In this document: positions 31,434 through 43,327 of the stretch, in pieces
Layout of the letters: each line of letters begins with the position of its first letter
Numbering within the stretch: position 1 is the stretch's first letter
Origin: Euphorbia lathyris
Lineage: Eukaryota > Streptophyta > Magnoliopsida > Malpighiales > Euphorbiaceae
Length of the DNA stretch: 64,000 nt
Reading direction: 5' to 3'
Assembly: GCF_963576675.1 (NCBI RefSeq)
Contig: NC_088917.1
Span: 29,418,501-29,482,500 of the forward strand
Notes under the pieces: generated by a model
What the model saw: only the letters and a program-made list of their open reading frames with translations
Told to the model about the DNA's origin: nothing
Databases searched by the model: none
Made by a program: the position numbers and the translations under genes

Positions 31434-32945
31434 CTATATGACGAAACACACGAATAGACAACAAAATTGCCAATAACTCAGCATGTAAAATTGACATACC
31501 AAAACCCATAGACCACCTCCCAATAATGCAACCAAACCTGCAGAATCACGAACCACTAATTCAAATGATCCAATATATGTCTGGACTGAAAAGGACGCGT
31601 CACAATTCAGTTTATAAATCGAAGGCGGCAGAGGAGACCAACGAATCAATCCTGAGCAATTCACCTCCACGCTGAGCTGCAGTAGAATGCTAATACTAGC
31701 CGAACAAATCCCGTCGGTGAATCCACCTAACAACAATCCAATCAGCTCCAACACCCACTACAGACCAAACCGAGGAAAACCATGTGCAATCCTTTCAAAC
31801 CATAAAATCCAAATCATACTACAAAAAATTGGCAGCTCATCCCATGTTAGAAAAGCAAACACTGAATCACACCATTCCCGACATTCATTACCAAGTAATT
31901 GGTAAAGTTTAACAGAGAATTAATTGCTTTCTAATATAACTTTGTAAAAGAGCAAAATTTGAACATGTGAATCAGTGATTCCTCTAACTAACAAAAAAAA
32001 CACCTATTAGACAAAGCAATTCATTTTCCTGAAAGATTATTAAAATAGGGCAAAATATTTTTTACAGCATACTAGACAATATGAATGATTTTAGTATGAG
32101 CTTGAACATACCATAAGATCTTCCAAAACTGTTGATTCACAATTGATGTAGTTCATAAGGTTGATGTTTAACTGAAAAAAGCGAACAACAACCTTATAAC
32201 TAGACTTTACCAAATAATAACCCTTACGTGAGTGACACCAAAACAATAAATCTCCATATTTTTCCTGCTTAATGGAATTCGAAGAATAACATCTGCTATA
32301 TCAGGAGTAAAACAATAATATATCAAATCCCTTTTTCCAAAAGAAGGAATCAAAATCAATCAAACATGACACCTTATCAGATGACAAATCATTGAGAAGA
32401 ATCGGAGGTTGATTATATGGAATGTCGGGAATCCAGCGAGATCGCAACATATTAACTGAACGACCCCCTCCAATTCTCCAACAACAACCATCAGTAATGA
32501 CATGCCTAGCTTACAAGAGACTATGTTAAACATGGCTAGGACAGTTAGCTTCTAGCAAACCCTGTCTTGGAAAATATTTATGACTAAACACCAAAGAACA
32601 TATAATTTGGATTTTCAATCATCTACCAAACCTATTTAGCTAGCAAAGAAAGATTGAAAGCATAAAATTTCATGAATCCCAAACCACCATCCTCTTTTGG
32701 AACATATAACTTTGCCCCAACTCAGTCAATGAATCCGCTTCGAATTAGATCATGATTCCACCGAAACCAAGCCATCATTTGTTCCAATTCAGCACATAAG
32801 GGTTTAGGAAAGCAAAAAAACAACTCATAATGTACTGCGGAATAGCCTATGCAACTGACTTAATCACAACCTCTTTACCATCCTGAGAGAGACATTTCTC
32901 ATGCCACCCACTAATTCTTTTAAATAGTCTCTAACTCAAAAATGA
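31434..32945 (-). pseudogene. Decayed LINE: reverse transcriptase C-terminus and RNase H
   Basis: Read leftward: at 32945-32660 the end of a plant LINE reverse transcriptase is recognisable in broken frames (ISGWHEKCLSQDGK, FRWNHDLIRSGF, EDGGLGFMKF, AFNLSLLAK). At 31754-31434 an RNase H domain start follows (YKLNCDASFSVQTYIG with VVRDSAGLVALLGGG). Between them are several hundred bases with many stops. It is clearly older than the LINEs at 34-43 kb and of a different family. Confidence 0.8.
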
Positions 32946-34069
32946 TACAAAATAACACGAATATCTATAGTTATTGTTATATTTTGTCATGTTTTTACAT
33001 GTCACTTTTAATAATAAAGGTAATGAAATTACAATTATTACTTGCAAACACGATTCAAACCTCCTATATTATTACAAGTCAACCTTAATAGCGATAGTAA
33101 AAATAAAATGTGATTTATAAATAGATTATATGATCCTCAACATGATATTAACAGACTTTTAGATGGTTAGTGTTAGCATACTAATTAAAAAAATGACATT
33201 ATATTTTTAAAAATATTACCATATCCTTCTGTATTTTTAAAATCCACCATTAATATATGTACATGGTAAAATTATATGTGATCCGAAAGCATGACACAAA
33301 ATTGACACTAACTCGATTAGGTTGACACGATTATGACACAAAAGGTTAGGTTAGGATTGACTCATTTGACACTAACCCGAAAATTGACATGACACGAACA
33401 CAATGTGGACTCGATAATTGCAATCTCTACTTTCAGGTTGGGTCGGTTAATTCGATTATTTTATCACAAAAACTGAACTGACCGATATTATCGATATATT
33501 TCATAAACCAATACCAAAACCGAAAATAATAAACTGTTTAACAGAACCGAAAAATTAAAATTTATCAGTTCAATTCGTTATTTCAGTCCAGTTCGATTTT
33601 TGAACACCCCTAATAAATTTATAGATTTTCTTCATAATTGTGAATTGACTCTCTATGCCTCTTTGATGGTGTTTTTGGGTTTGTAGCTTATAATAAATGT
33701 ATAGGATGGAATTACAATGGTGGTGTTTGACAAATAGTTGATAGTTGATTACCTTTTCGGTTAGCTAATTTGACTAGTTGTCTTTATAAACTTGTTTGGT
33801 AAAACTTAACTAATTGGTTATAGTTGTTTGTGTAAAATGACAAATAAGAGCATTGATATTTTATGAGTATTATTTTCGTTTTTAATAATTCATAATCTTA
33901 ATTGCATTCCAAAAAAATGGTATATACAACACATGCTATAACTTAGGTCTTTATAATACATAAAAATATATTTTAAACAATAAAAAATTTCTTAGATTTT
34001 CATCTATAATTATAAATGTTTGATAAAAAAAACTTTAAAATTAGATTGCTAATATTATTTCTGGGATAT
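32946..34069. other. AT-rich intergenic with an E2-family remnant
   Basis: There is no gene. The part at 33430-33612 resembles element E2 (GGTCGGTTAATTCG and, at its end, TTTTTGAACACCCCTA); only part of its length is recognisable. The remainder is simple AT-rich sequence. Confidence 0.5.
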
Positions 34070-34414
34070 TATATAAGACATTTTATATCTGCGATCCCGG
34101 ATGGACGGGTGGGCAAGTTGCCGCCTGCGGACTGTGCGGCGCCTGTCCTCCCTGCCGATGGCGCCGGGCACCGCAGGGGGCCTGCCGATGCTGGGGCTGG
34201 GCGTTGGCCTGGTTTTTCCGGCATTGTGCCTGGCATTGATTGTCCTATTTCGGTCAGTGCTGGGCAGGCTGAGGCTGCATTTGGGGGGCAGGTTGCCTCG
34301 AGTCAGAGCCCTTTTGAGGCTGGGCATGATATTCAGGGACAGGGGAACATGGCCTCCCCCAGGACTGCAGTTGGCAATAACGGGATAGGTAAAAGGTCTT
34401 AGAAAGACACTGTT

Positions 34415-35782
34415 ATGGGAGTGGTTGAGGAGGAGCTCTGCTTTGAGGAAGTGGAGATGGTAGGGGATTCTGCGGATCTTTTCTCTGATTCGGACGAGGA
34501 GGATGGTGTCTAGGATGATCCTCTTTGTCCGATTATTAGACTGTCTTCGGAAGAGAAGAGGGAACTCAGAGAGAAGTGGAAGGTGTCTTTGATAGTTAAG
34601 GTGTTGGGGAAGAGGATCAGCTTTAATTATTTTGCCCAAAGGATTCAAGCCCAGTGGGCTAGGAAAGGGAAAGTCAGTATTACTGACCTTGAAAATGACT
34701 TCTATGTCATCAAGTTTACTAGAGTTGAGGATTACAATACTGTGATCAAGGGGGGGCCCATATATTATTTCCAACCACGTTCTGGCTTTACGGCCTTGGG
34801 TTCCTAATTTTAATCCCCATGATTCTACTGTTAACAGGATTTTGACTTGGGTTAGGTTTCCGGACCTTCCTATTGAGTATTATAGTGAGAAATTCCTAAG
34901 CAAAATAGGAGGCATGGTTGGGAAGGTCCACCATGTGGATAAGACTACTATTGGTGCCATTAGGCGCAAGTTTGCTAGGGTTTGTGTGGATGTGGATCTT
35001 GCGAAACCCTTATTATCTAAGTTCTGTGTTCAGAACAAGGTGTTCTTTATCGAATATGAAGGCTTACATAACATTTGTTATGATTGTGGAATTTATGGTC
35101 ATTCTCAGGAAGGTTGCCCCAAAAGGGAGAGTGTTTTGAAGGAGATTGTTATGGAGAGTGGGAGTATTTCTGTAGGTAACCAAGCGAATGAAGGAAACTT
35201 CGGTCCTTGGATGGTAGCTAAACGGACTACTCATCGTAGAACTCAGCCTCCTATTATGCAGAATCTTCCTCCTGATATTATCAAGAAGGAGATTTCCGCT
35301 CCTTCTAAGCCTATGGCTGCCCCTAGTGTGAAGGAGAAGCCTATCCCCAAGTCTAGGGAGGAGGCTGGTACCAGCTTAGCTCTTAGGTCTGGCTCTAGGT
35401 TTGGTGCCCTATCTATTGAAGACGTTCATGAGCCTGTCCAGGGAGATGAGCTTATGGAACACAGTTTGCTGGGTCTGGAGTCTGTTGTGTCTTCTGAGCT
35501 AGTGGTTGATTCTGTTAATCCCCTTTTTGCTTCCAAGAATGAAGCTCAGGGGGGCCCCCTGGTTCAGGCGGCCCGAAAGATGAAGGAAACTAATGAGGGT
35601 AGTTCTTCTATTCTTACTGGTGGACCTGGAATTGGGAATCCAATGGGGGTTATTAAACCTGGCTTGAAAAAGCCAAAGGGCAAACAAAAAAGCATTCAGA
35701 ATTCCTTGGCTTTTTCAGAGAAGAGGGGACCTGCGGGTACCTCGGTGAGGCTCTCAGGAGCCCCTAGTAAATACCTGGCTTA
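34415..35782 (+). pseudogene. LINE ORF1 (DUF4283 RNA-binding, CCHC knuckle), broken
   Basis: The ATG at 34415 opens an acidic N-terminus, interrupted by TAG at about 34508. A DUF4283-type domain follows (KRISFNYFAQRIQAQWARKG, FYVIKFTRVEDY). A frame shift near 34790 moves the reading frame to the one open from 34842 to the stop at 35783, which contains TWVRFPDLPIEYYSEKFL and a zinc knuckle CYDCGIYGHSQEGC (CX2CX4HX4C). The C-terminal half is Pro/Ser/Lys-rich. The protein would bind the LINE RNA. The stop and the shift make it non-functional as it stands. Confidence 0.9.
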
Positions 35783-35814
35783 GGTAGGTTGGTGCGGTCA
35801 GTCTCCTCCTTTCT

Positions 35815-38800
35815 ATGGACTTGTTGTGCTGGAATGTTAGGGGTGCGGCTAGCAAGGCTACCCGTATCCATATTAATGACCTAATTAAATAGTTTAACCC
35901 CTCGTGTTTTGCTTTACTGGAAACTAAGATTAGTGGAGAGAAAGCAGATGAGGTGGTTAATAAGTTTAAGAACTGGAGGTGTGTTAGTTCGGAGGCTACT
36001 GGCCGAGCTGGTGGGATCTGGCTTTTTTGGAGGCCAGATCGGATTCATTTTGATGTTATTAGTATCGATAAGCAGTTCATTCACTGTAAAGTGAGCATTT
36101 CTGGTATTACTCCCTTCTTGACTACCCTTGTGTATGCTGTTCCGATCTTAGTTAATCGCAAACGGCTGTGGGAGATCCTCTTTTCGATGAGTGGCAGCAT
36201 CTCTGAGCCCTGGTTTATTGCGGGAGACTTTAATGATTTCGGCCTTATGAGTGACCAGAGAGGAGGTTCCAATCATTATGTTAATCGCTGTCTTCACCAC
36301 AAAAATAATATGGATTTATGTGGGCTTTCCGACTTGGGGGCTTCGGGTCATAGATTCACTTCGAAACGCAATAGTACCTTTGTTCGTTTGGACAAGGTCT
36401 ATGCTAATGTGGCTGCCCTGACTTCTTTCCCTGAGTGTTCTGTTTTAAATCTTCTGTTCCGTCATTCGGACCATTGCCTTATTTTGTTTAGACTTTTGAG
36501 AGGCAACCGGCCTAGGGGGAAGAGACCGTTCCAGTACCAGCTGGCGTGGGAGTCCCATCCTAAGTTTAAGGAGTTCGTCCAAGATAATTGGAAACCTCAT
36601 TCGAATGTCCTACAAGCTTCTGAAGGGTTCAGGAAGAAGGTGCTTGGTTGGAATAAGAATGTCTTTGGGCACATTATTAGAAGAAAGAATAAGTTGTTAA
36701 AAAGGATGGAGGGCGTTCAGCGTAGGTTGGATGTGAGGTTTGATCACAGTTTAGATGTCCTCCTTAGAACCCTTCAGAAGGAGCTGGAAGCTGTGCTTAG
36801 GCAGGAGGAGCTTCTCTGGTTCCAGAAGTCTAGGAAATCCTGGATTATGGATGGGGATCGTAATACCAGGTACTTCCATCTGTCTACTATGATCAGGCGG
36901 CAGAGGAATAGAATTAAGGCTATCAAAGATTCTGATGGGGAGTGGGTGTATGAAGATGAGGTGATTCAGAATTTGGCTCTGGAGTTCTATAAGGAGCTTT
37001 TCAAAGAGGATCCTGTTCAGCTGGAGAGGGCTCACTCTATTGCTACCTTTCCTTTGATCAGTGAGGATATCAGTCAGAGTGCCTTTCTTCCTATTTCCCG
37101 AAAAGAGATTGACCATGCCATCTTCAGTATTGGGGCGTCTAAAGCGCCTGGTATTGATGGTCTTCCAGCTGGCTTCTACCACAAGCACTGGGGTGTTGTG
37201 AAGGAGGGTATCTATGAGTTTATCATAGGTGTGTTCAATAGGTCTAAGGATATTGAGCTGGTTAATAGAACTCTCCTGGTCCTTATTCCTAAAATTGATA
37301 AGCCTTCTTCCTTTTTGCATATGAGACCCATCAGTCTTTGTAATGTTCTTTACAAGACGATTACAAAAATTGTGGCTAATAGAATCCGTGGCATTCTTCC
37401 GGAGATCATTTGTCAGAATCAGGGTAGTTTTGTACCCGGTAGACAAATGATGGATAATGTGGTGATTGCCCAAGAAATGGCGCACACTATGAAGATTAGG
37501 AAATGGAAGAAACGCATTGTGGCTCTTAAGCTGGATTTGGAGAAGGCCTATGATCGCATCAACTGGAACTTCCTGATGGAGAGTCTGGAGAGAGCTAGGA
37601 TCCCGGACAGTTGGAGAAATCTTATTAAGGTTTGTATTACTTCTCCTGTGTTTCAAGTTATGGTGAATGGGGATATGTCGGAGGAGTTCTCTCCGGGTCG
37701 GGGCATCCGTCAGGGTGATCCTATGAGTCCCTTCCTTTTCGTTATTGCTATGGAGAGGCTGTCCCACCTTATTCAAGATGCCATTGATATTGGGAGTTTC
37801 CACCCGGTACCCATCAACAGTTTCTGTCCCCAGGTGACCCACTTATTCTTTGCGGACGATGTCCTTATCTTTCTTGAAGGTAATGAGGAGCAGTTGAGTG
37901 TCATTATGGATATTCTGGATTGTTTTTTTTTTGGCCTCTGGTCAGAGACTTAATATCCAGAAATCTAGGATGATGTGCTCTAAGAATATGAATCCGAGAA
38001 TTTGTAAAAGATTAAGTGATTTGTCTGGTATTCCTCTTACTAATTCTCTTGGGAAGTATCTGGGGATTCCTCTCCATAGTGAGAGAGTGTCTAAAGTTTC
38101 TTTTAAAGATACTTTGGACAAAGCCAATACGAGGTGTGCCACGTGGAAAGCCAAGATTGTCTCCCTCGCTGGCCGTCTGACTTTAATTCAATCTGTGAAT
38201 TCCGTGCTCCCAACCACATCATGCAGGCTTGTCAGCTTCCGAATCCTGTGCTTAATGATCTTGATAAGATTAACCGAAGGTTCCTGTGGGGGGAAGCTGC
38301 GGAGGGAAGAAAGATCCACCTGGTGCCTTGGAGTGAGGTTTGTCAGCCCAAAGATTCAGGGGGTTTGGGCATTAGGAGAGCTAAGGATAATAATAAAGTT
38401 TTATTAATGAAACTCCTTTGGCGTATGTGGCAATGCCCCTCCTCTCTATGGGTTCGCCTTCTTTGTGGTAAGTATCGAAAAGATAAGATCTTTGGGGGCC
38501 CGAAAGAGAGAGTTATCAATTGTTCCTTCCTCTGGAAAGGGCTTAGCAACGTTTTTGCTGAGTTTTGCTCGGGGGTTGGTCTGGATGTGGGTAATGGTAA
38601 GTCCATAAGCTTCTGGTTTGATACCTGGATTGGGGATAAACCTTTAGTGGATGTGTGCACTTCCCCCCCGCCTAGTGATATCCAAAACTGGAGGTTAGCC
38701 GATGTGGTGGACTCTGAAGGGGACTGGGTTTGGCCTAAATTTGATTCTTTCTTTAGCCTTCAGACTCTCCTTAGAATTAGAGGAGTGAAGGTGAGTAATC

Positions 38801-39915
38801 AAGAGGAAGACATAGATAAGCATTGCTGGGCGCTGACTAACAATGGAGTCTATTCTTGCAAATCTGCCTTTGAAGCTTTTTCCCTTAACAGGACTGATAA
38901 TCCCTCGGATATTTGGAAGACCATTTGGTCCCTTAAAATCCCCTACCGCATGAGGAGCTTCCTGTGGCTGGGCGTTAAAGACAGATTACTTACTAACTCA
39001 GATAGATACAGAAGGCATTTTGCGACCTCTGGAGCTTGCGGTAGATGTAGAGGCCATGTTGAATCGTTGTGCCACGCTCTTAGGGATTGCCCTAAGAGTG
39101 AAGAGGTTTGGAAGAAAATTCTCCCTCATCATACTTTCTCTTCCTTCATGTCCCATTCTGTGAACGACTGGTTCTCAGATGGTATTAGGGGAAAGTTATT
39201 GTCTTATATGGAGCATGGGGATATTTTCTTTGCCATTATCTGTCATCAAGTGTGAAAATGGAGGAACGAGGAGATTTTTGATAATAAAGCTGTGCTTTTG
39301 CCTAACTTAGCTGAGTTCTTCTTGAAGAAACTCTCCTCTATTATTGATAGTTTCAAAGGTGAGTCCCTTGCCAGATCTTCCCCGAGTAGTGATGTCCACC
39401 TCGTGAGCTGGAGCAGGCCGAGAGAGGGGGTTGTGAAGCTGAATACTGATGGTTCCTGCCTCAGTAATGGTAAGATTGCTGCCGGAGGTGTTCTTAGAGA
39501 TGCGGGAGGCGCCTGGCTTTCTAGGTTTACCCAGAATTTGGGTTTGGGTTCTTCCTTCTCTGCGGAGCTCTGGGGCATTCTCTCTGGGATCCAGCTGGCG
39601 ATTAGGCTAGGTGTTAAGAGGCTTTCTGTGGAGTCAGATAACTTGGAGGCCATCAATATGATTTTGGGTAGTCATGCCATGGGTCTTCATAGCCGCAACC
39701 TTATTAAAGCTATTAAGAGGCTTAGCCCCTCATTTGATATCCTTGAGTTCAGCCACATTTTCCGGGAGCAGAACCGTGTTGCAGATCACTTGGCGGCGGC
39801 AGGCCATGAGGGGGTGTTAGGTGTTTCTACCCTTACCGTTCCCCCTATTGCTCTTTCTCCTCTTCTTTTAGAGGATAGGATTGGGGTTAGCTTTCCTAGG
39901 CTAATCCCGGTGTAG
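35815..39915 (+). pseudogene. LINE ORF2 (endonuclease, reverse transcriptase, zf-RVT, RNase H), broken
   Basis: The ATG at 35815 starts the AP-endonuclease (CWNVRGA, LLETKISG, FIAGDFNDF, RHSDHCLILF). The reverse transcriptase follows (KAPGIDGLPAGFY, RPISLCNVLYKTITK, GRGIRQGDPMSPFLF, catalytic FFADDVLIF near 37850), then zf-RVT (CGRCRGHVESLCHALRDC) and RNase H (LNTDGSCLSNGKIAAGG, REQNRVADHLAAAG). Defects: TAG at 35888-35890, a frame shift at the T run near 37925, another near 38190, and TGA at about 39253. About 30 bases separate it from ORF1. It is otherwise complete, so it was a full-length active copy when it inserted. Confidence 0.93.
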
Positions 39916-39981
39916 TTGCTTGTTTTGCTTTGCTTTCCTTTCCTTTTCTACCAAAAAAATATATATATAAGACATTTTATA

Positions 39982-41242
39982 ATATATATCAATTAATTTA
40001 TAATTTAATATTTATTAAATTAAAAACCTAATATTTTTATATTATTTTCAAAGTTTCCAATAATATTCATTAGTTTAATTATTAAATTTTGATTTATATA
40101 ATTTTGAATAGAAATATAATTTCTAAAAACGTAAATTTAGATTTATTAATTGACATTTACCACTAAAATATAGCTAGATGATATATTTATAATGTTATTA
40201 GTTTTTTTGGTAAATGAACAAAATAACATTTGTTTAAGTAAAGGGTAGTAATTAATTAGGAGTAAACATGTAATTCAAAAGAGGTAGAGCAATAAATTAA
40301 TTGAAAAAACTCATAAAACTCGTTTTTTTAAAATTAGAAGTTTAAACCCAAAAACTATTTTAAATCTTTTTTCACCAAAATCACTATTAAAACCTTTCAA
40401 ATGGTCAAACCTCTAATTTTACTCTAATACGATGGGATGACTCTTTGGCTTTTATACTTATCATTTTGTATCCCTTGTGTTTATCCTCATCCAAAACAGA
40501 AATTGAAAAATAGCAAACAACTTATCCTTTATATGCATACATAATATAATTGTCAAATCAGAAGCAAAACCTCCTCCATTATTTATCTATAGATATATAG
40601 CTGCAATGCAACATTATTGGTCACACAAAAGAATATTAAATTAAAATATTCTAAAGGGAGAATTTGTGTATTCTTGACAGATATTAATTTATTTGAAATC
40701 AACAATATCATAATAATGATTACTAAATTATATTGAAATTAGCCCATAATTGGTCACTTCAAGCATGGGATTACTGTAATTGGGTCCAACTAGATACCTA
40801 TAAAATCTATAATTATAACAATAATATTTGGTTAAGGGAGCAAAGTAGAGTTGGGTTCCTTTCCAACCTATTTGCTGGAAATGCAAGAAACAAGTGGAAG
40901 AAGAAAAAAATAAAAATAAAAAAGTAGATTCCCACTTCACAATTCACATGTCATGTTTATATTTGTCATTTGTCTTGGCTTGCCTCTTTTCTTCATCCTA
41001 CATTAATCATTTTTTCTTCATCATAATTTACTTACCCTAATTTGGTGGTTAGCTTAAATATAGAGATGATTTCTAGTAAAGGATATGAGACTAAGACAGA
41101 CATTGAACCCAACGCAAAGATCTTGTCCCATTTACTAAGCTACTACTCTCGTCAGGATGAATCCAGAATCACTGACTAGTAGAGACAAACTATATATATA
41201 TAATGTAAAAAAAAACAAAATGTAAAAGAAATCAATAACAGC
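39982..41242. other. AT-rich intergenic between two LINEs
   Basis: No domain-bearing frame, no clear repeat family. It lies between the 18-bp target duplication of the first LINE and the 16-bp duplication of the second. Confidence 0.5.
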
Positions 41243-41258
41243 ATAAATTAAGGAAATA

Positions 41259-43311
41259 GCTTGATTGTTTTTGCGAGGCTTCTGGCCAGAAGGTTAACAT
41301 CCAAAAGTCCCGTATGCTTTGTTCCAAAAATATGGACAATAGCTTGTGCAGAAGACTGAGTGAGCTCTCTGGCATACCTCTGACGAACTCTTTGGGGAAG
41401 TATCTTGGGGTTCCTCTTCACAGTGACAGGGTTTCCAAAGCCTCTTTCAAGGATATTTTGGACAAAACTAATGGTTTGTGTGCTAGCTGGAAAGCTAATT
41501 CTCTTTCCCTTGCAGGTCGCCTTACCTTGATCCAGTCAGTTAACTGCGCTGCTCCGAACCACATCATGCAGGCCTGTAAGCTTCCTGAGCCTGTCCTTAG
41601 TGACCTGGATAAGATAAATCGGCGTTTCCTGTGGGGTGAGTCTGGAGATGGGAGAAAGGTTCACCTGGTCCCGTGGAAGGAAGCTTGCCAGCCTAAAAAC
41701 AGGGAGGGTCTTGGTATTAGGCAGGCAAAGGACAATAATAAAGTCCTGTTAATGAAAATTCTTTGGAGAATGTGGCAATGCCCCTCCTCCCTTTGGGTCC
41801 GTCTCTTGTGCGGGAAGTATCGGAAAGATAGAATCTTTGGTGGCCCGAAGGAGAGGGTTGTTAGCTGTTCCTTCCTCTGGAAAGGGCTCAGTGCCGTGTT
41901 TGCTGAATTCTGTACGGGGATTGTCCTGGAGGTGGGTAATGGTAGATCTATTAGCTTCTGGTATGACACCTGGATTGGTGATAAACCGCTGATTAATGTG
42001 TGTAATGCCCCTCCGTCGGCTGATCTCCTTTCCTGGAAAATTGCTGATGTGGTGGACTCGGGGGGAGACTGGATCTGGTCAAAGTTCGACTCTTTCTTTA
42101 GTCTGGAGACCCTTCTTAACATTAGAGGAGTGAAGATTAGCAATCAAGAGGAGGATAAGGATAGACATTGCTGGGCCTTGACGAATAATGGTACTTATTC
42201 TTGTAAATCGGCCTATGAAGCTTTTACCCCTAATAGGGCTGATCCTCCCTTGGAGATTTGGAAGTCCATATGGTCCCTCAAGATCCCTTACCGTATCAGG
42301 AGCTTCCTTTGGCTGGGTATCAAAGACAGGCTCCTTACGAATGCGGATAGGCATAGAAGGCACTTGACTGAGTCTAGTGCCTGTAGTAGATGCAGAGGCA
42401 ATGTGGAAACCTTGTGCCATGCCTTGAGGGATTGCCCAAATAGTAAGAAGATCTGGGAAGGGATCCTCCCTCATCACATCCTCCCTTCCTTCATGGCCTT
42501 TTCTGAAAGGGACTGGTTCTCTCAAGGAGCCAAGGGGAACTTGCTGGCCAACATGGAGCACGGTGCCATCCTCTTTGCTATTACTTGTCACCAAATCTGG
42601 AAGTGGAGGAATGAAGAATTATTTGCGGGTAAGGCTGTCCTTATTCCTGATTTACTGTTTTTCTTCTCGAAGAAGCTCTTTGTTATTACTAAAAGCTTTG
42701 AAAGAGATTCCCTTGTTTGCCCCTCCCCGGATAAAGAGATCCTGCTAGTTGGCTGGAGTAAGCCTAGAGAAGGGTTTGCTAAGTTGAATACTGATGGCTC
42801 CTGCCTTAGCAATGGCAGAATTGCTGCTGGAGGAGTTCTTCGGGATGCTGGTGGCAATTGGATGGCGGGGTTTACCCATAACTTGGGGACGGGCTCCTCC
42901 TTTTCTGCGGAGCTCTGGGGTATCTTGTCAGGTATTAAACTCGCCATTCGCATGGGTGTTAAAAAGCTCTCGGTGGAATCTGATAATCTGGAGGCTATTA
43001 ACAGGATTTCAGATAGCCAGGCTGTTTGTCTGAAGAGCCAGAATCTCATCAAAGCTAGTTTGAGGCTTCGTCCTGCCTTTGAGTATCTTAATTTCTCCCA
43101 TATTTTTAGGGAGCAAAACCGCGTGGCGGATCGCTTAGCAGCTGCTGGGCATGGGAGAATGTTAGGTGTTTCTACCCTCTCTGTTCCTCCTTCTTTTCTT
43201 TTGCCTTCTCTCCTAGAGGATAGGATTGGGGTCAGGCTTCCTAGACTGATCCCGGTGTAGGTTTTTTGTTGGTTTTGTTTTTTTTCCTTTCCTTTCTTAC
43301 CAAAAAAAAAA
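41259..43311 (+). mobile_element. 5'-truncated LINE of the same family
   Basis: Flanked by ATAAATTAAGGAAATA (41243-41258 and 43312-43327), a 16-bp target duplication. It starts at a point matching about 37925 of the full-length copy and keeps the 3' end including the ACCAAAAAAAAA tail. 5' truncation with a tail is normal for LINEs. Confidence 0.95.
41314..43260 (+). CDS. LINE ORF2 C-terminal portion, uninterrupted (648 codons)
   Basis: The frame is open from the truncation point to TAG at 43258-43260. It holds the reverse transcriptase thumb/connection region (NSLGKYLGVPLHSDRVSK, APNHIMQACKLPEPVLSDLD), the zf-RVT motif (CSRCRGNVETLCHALRDC) and a whole RNase H domain (KLNTDGSCLSNGRIAAGG, SAELWGILSG, VESDNLEAI, REQNRVADRLAAAG). 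The endonuclease and the catalytic part of the polymerase are absent, so it is not an active element. The start shown is an internal Met; there is no promoter, and expression is unlikely. Lack of stops over 1.9 kb implies recent insertion. Confidence 0.85.
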   Translation: MLCSKNMDNSLCRRLSELSGIPLTNSLGKYLGVPLHSDRVSKASFKDILDKTNGLCASWKANSLSLAGRLTLIQSVNCAAPNHIMQACKLPEPVLSDLDKINRRFLWGESGDGRKVHLVPWKEACQPKNREGLGIRQAKDNNKVLLMKILWRMWQCPSSLWVRLLCGKYRKDRIFGGPKERVVSCSFLWKGLSAVFAEFCTGIVLEVGNGRSISFWYDTWIGDKPLINVCNAPPSADLLSWKIADVVDSGGDWIWSKFDSFFSLETLLNIRGVKISNQEEDKDRHCWALTNNGTYSCKSAYEAFTPNRADPPLEIWKSIWSLKIPYRIRSFLWLGIKDRLLTNADRHRRHLTESSACSRCRGNVETLCHALRDCPNSKKIWEGILPHHILPSFMAFSERDWFSQGAKGNLLANMEHGAILFAITCHQIWKWRNEELFAGKAVLIPDLLFFFSKKLFVITKSFERDSLVCPSPDKEILLVGWSKPREGFAKLNTDGSCLSNGRIAAGGVLRDAGGNWMAGFTHNLGTGSSFSAELWGILSGIKLAIRMGVKKLSVESDNLEAINRISDSQAVCLKSQNLIKASLRLRPAFEYLNFSHIFREQNRVADRLAAAGHGRMLGVSTLSVPPSFLLPSLLEDRIGVRLPRLIPV

Positions 43312-43327
43312 ATAAATTAAGGAAATA

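Larger units (their letters stand above)
34088..39963 (+). mobile_element. Full-length LINE (L1 clade), inactivated
   Basis: A GC-rich 5' leader (34088-34414), ORF1, ORF2 and a short 3' tail ending in ACCAAAAAAATATA. Flanked by an 18-bp duplication TATATAAGACATTTTATA (34070-34087 and 39964-39981), as left by target-primed reverse transcription. The duplication is perfect, so the insertion is fairly young, although both frames are broken. Its sister copy is at 41259-43311. Confidence 0.95.

Noticed and set aside
34055..34774. A 239-residue minus-strand open frame over the LINE leader and ORF1
   Set aside because: It overlaps a recognisable ORF1 on the other strand, has no known domain, and its length follows from GC-rich codon bias.
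36751..37842. A 363-residue minus-strand open frame
   Set aside because: It is antisense to the reverse transcriptase of the LINE; shadows of this length are common opposite coding sequence.
42079..43052. Minus-strand open frames of 154-171 residues
   Set aside because: Antisense shadows of the intact LINE zf-RVT and RNase H region.
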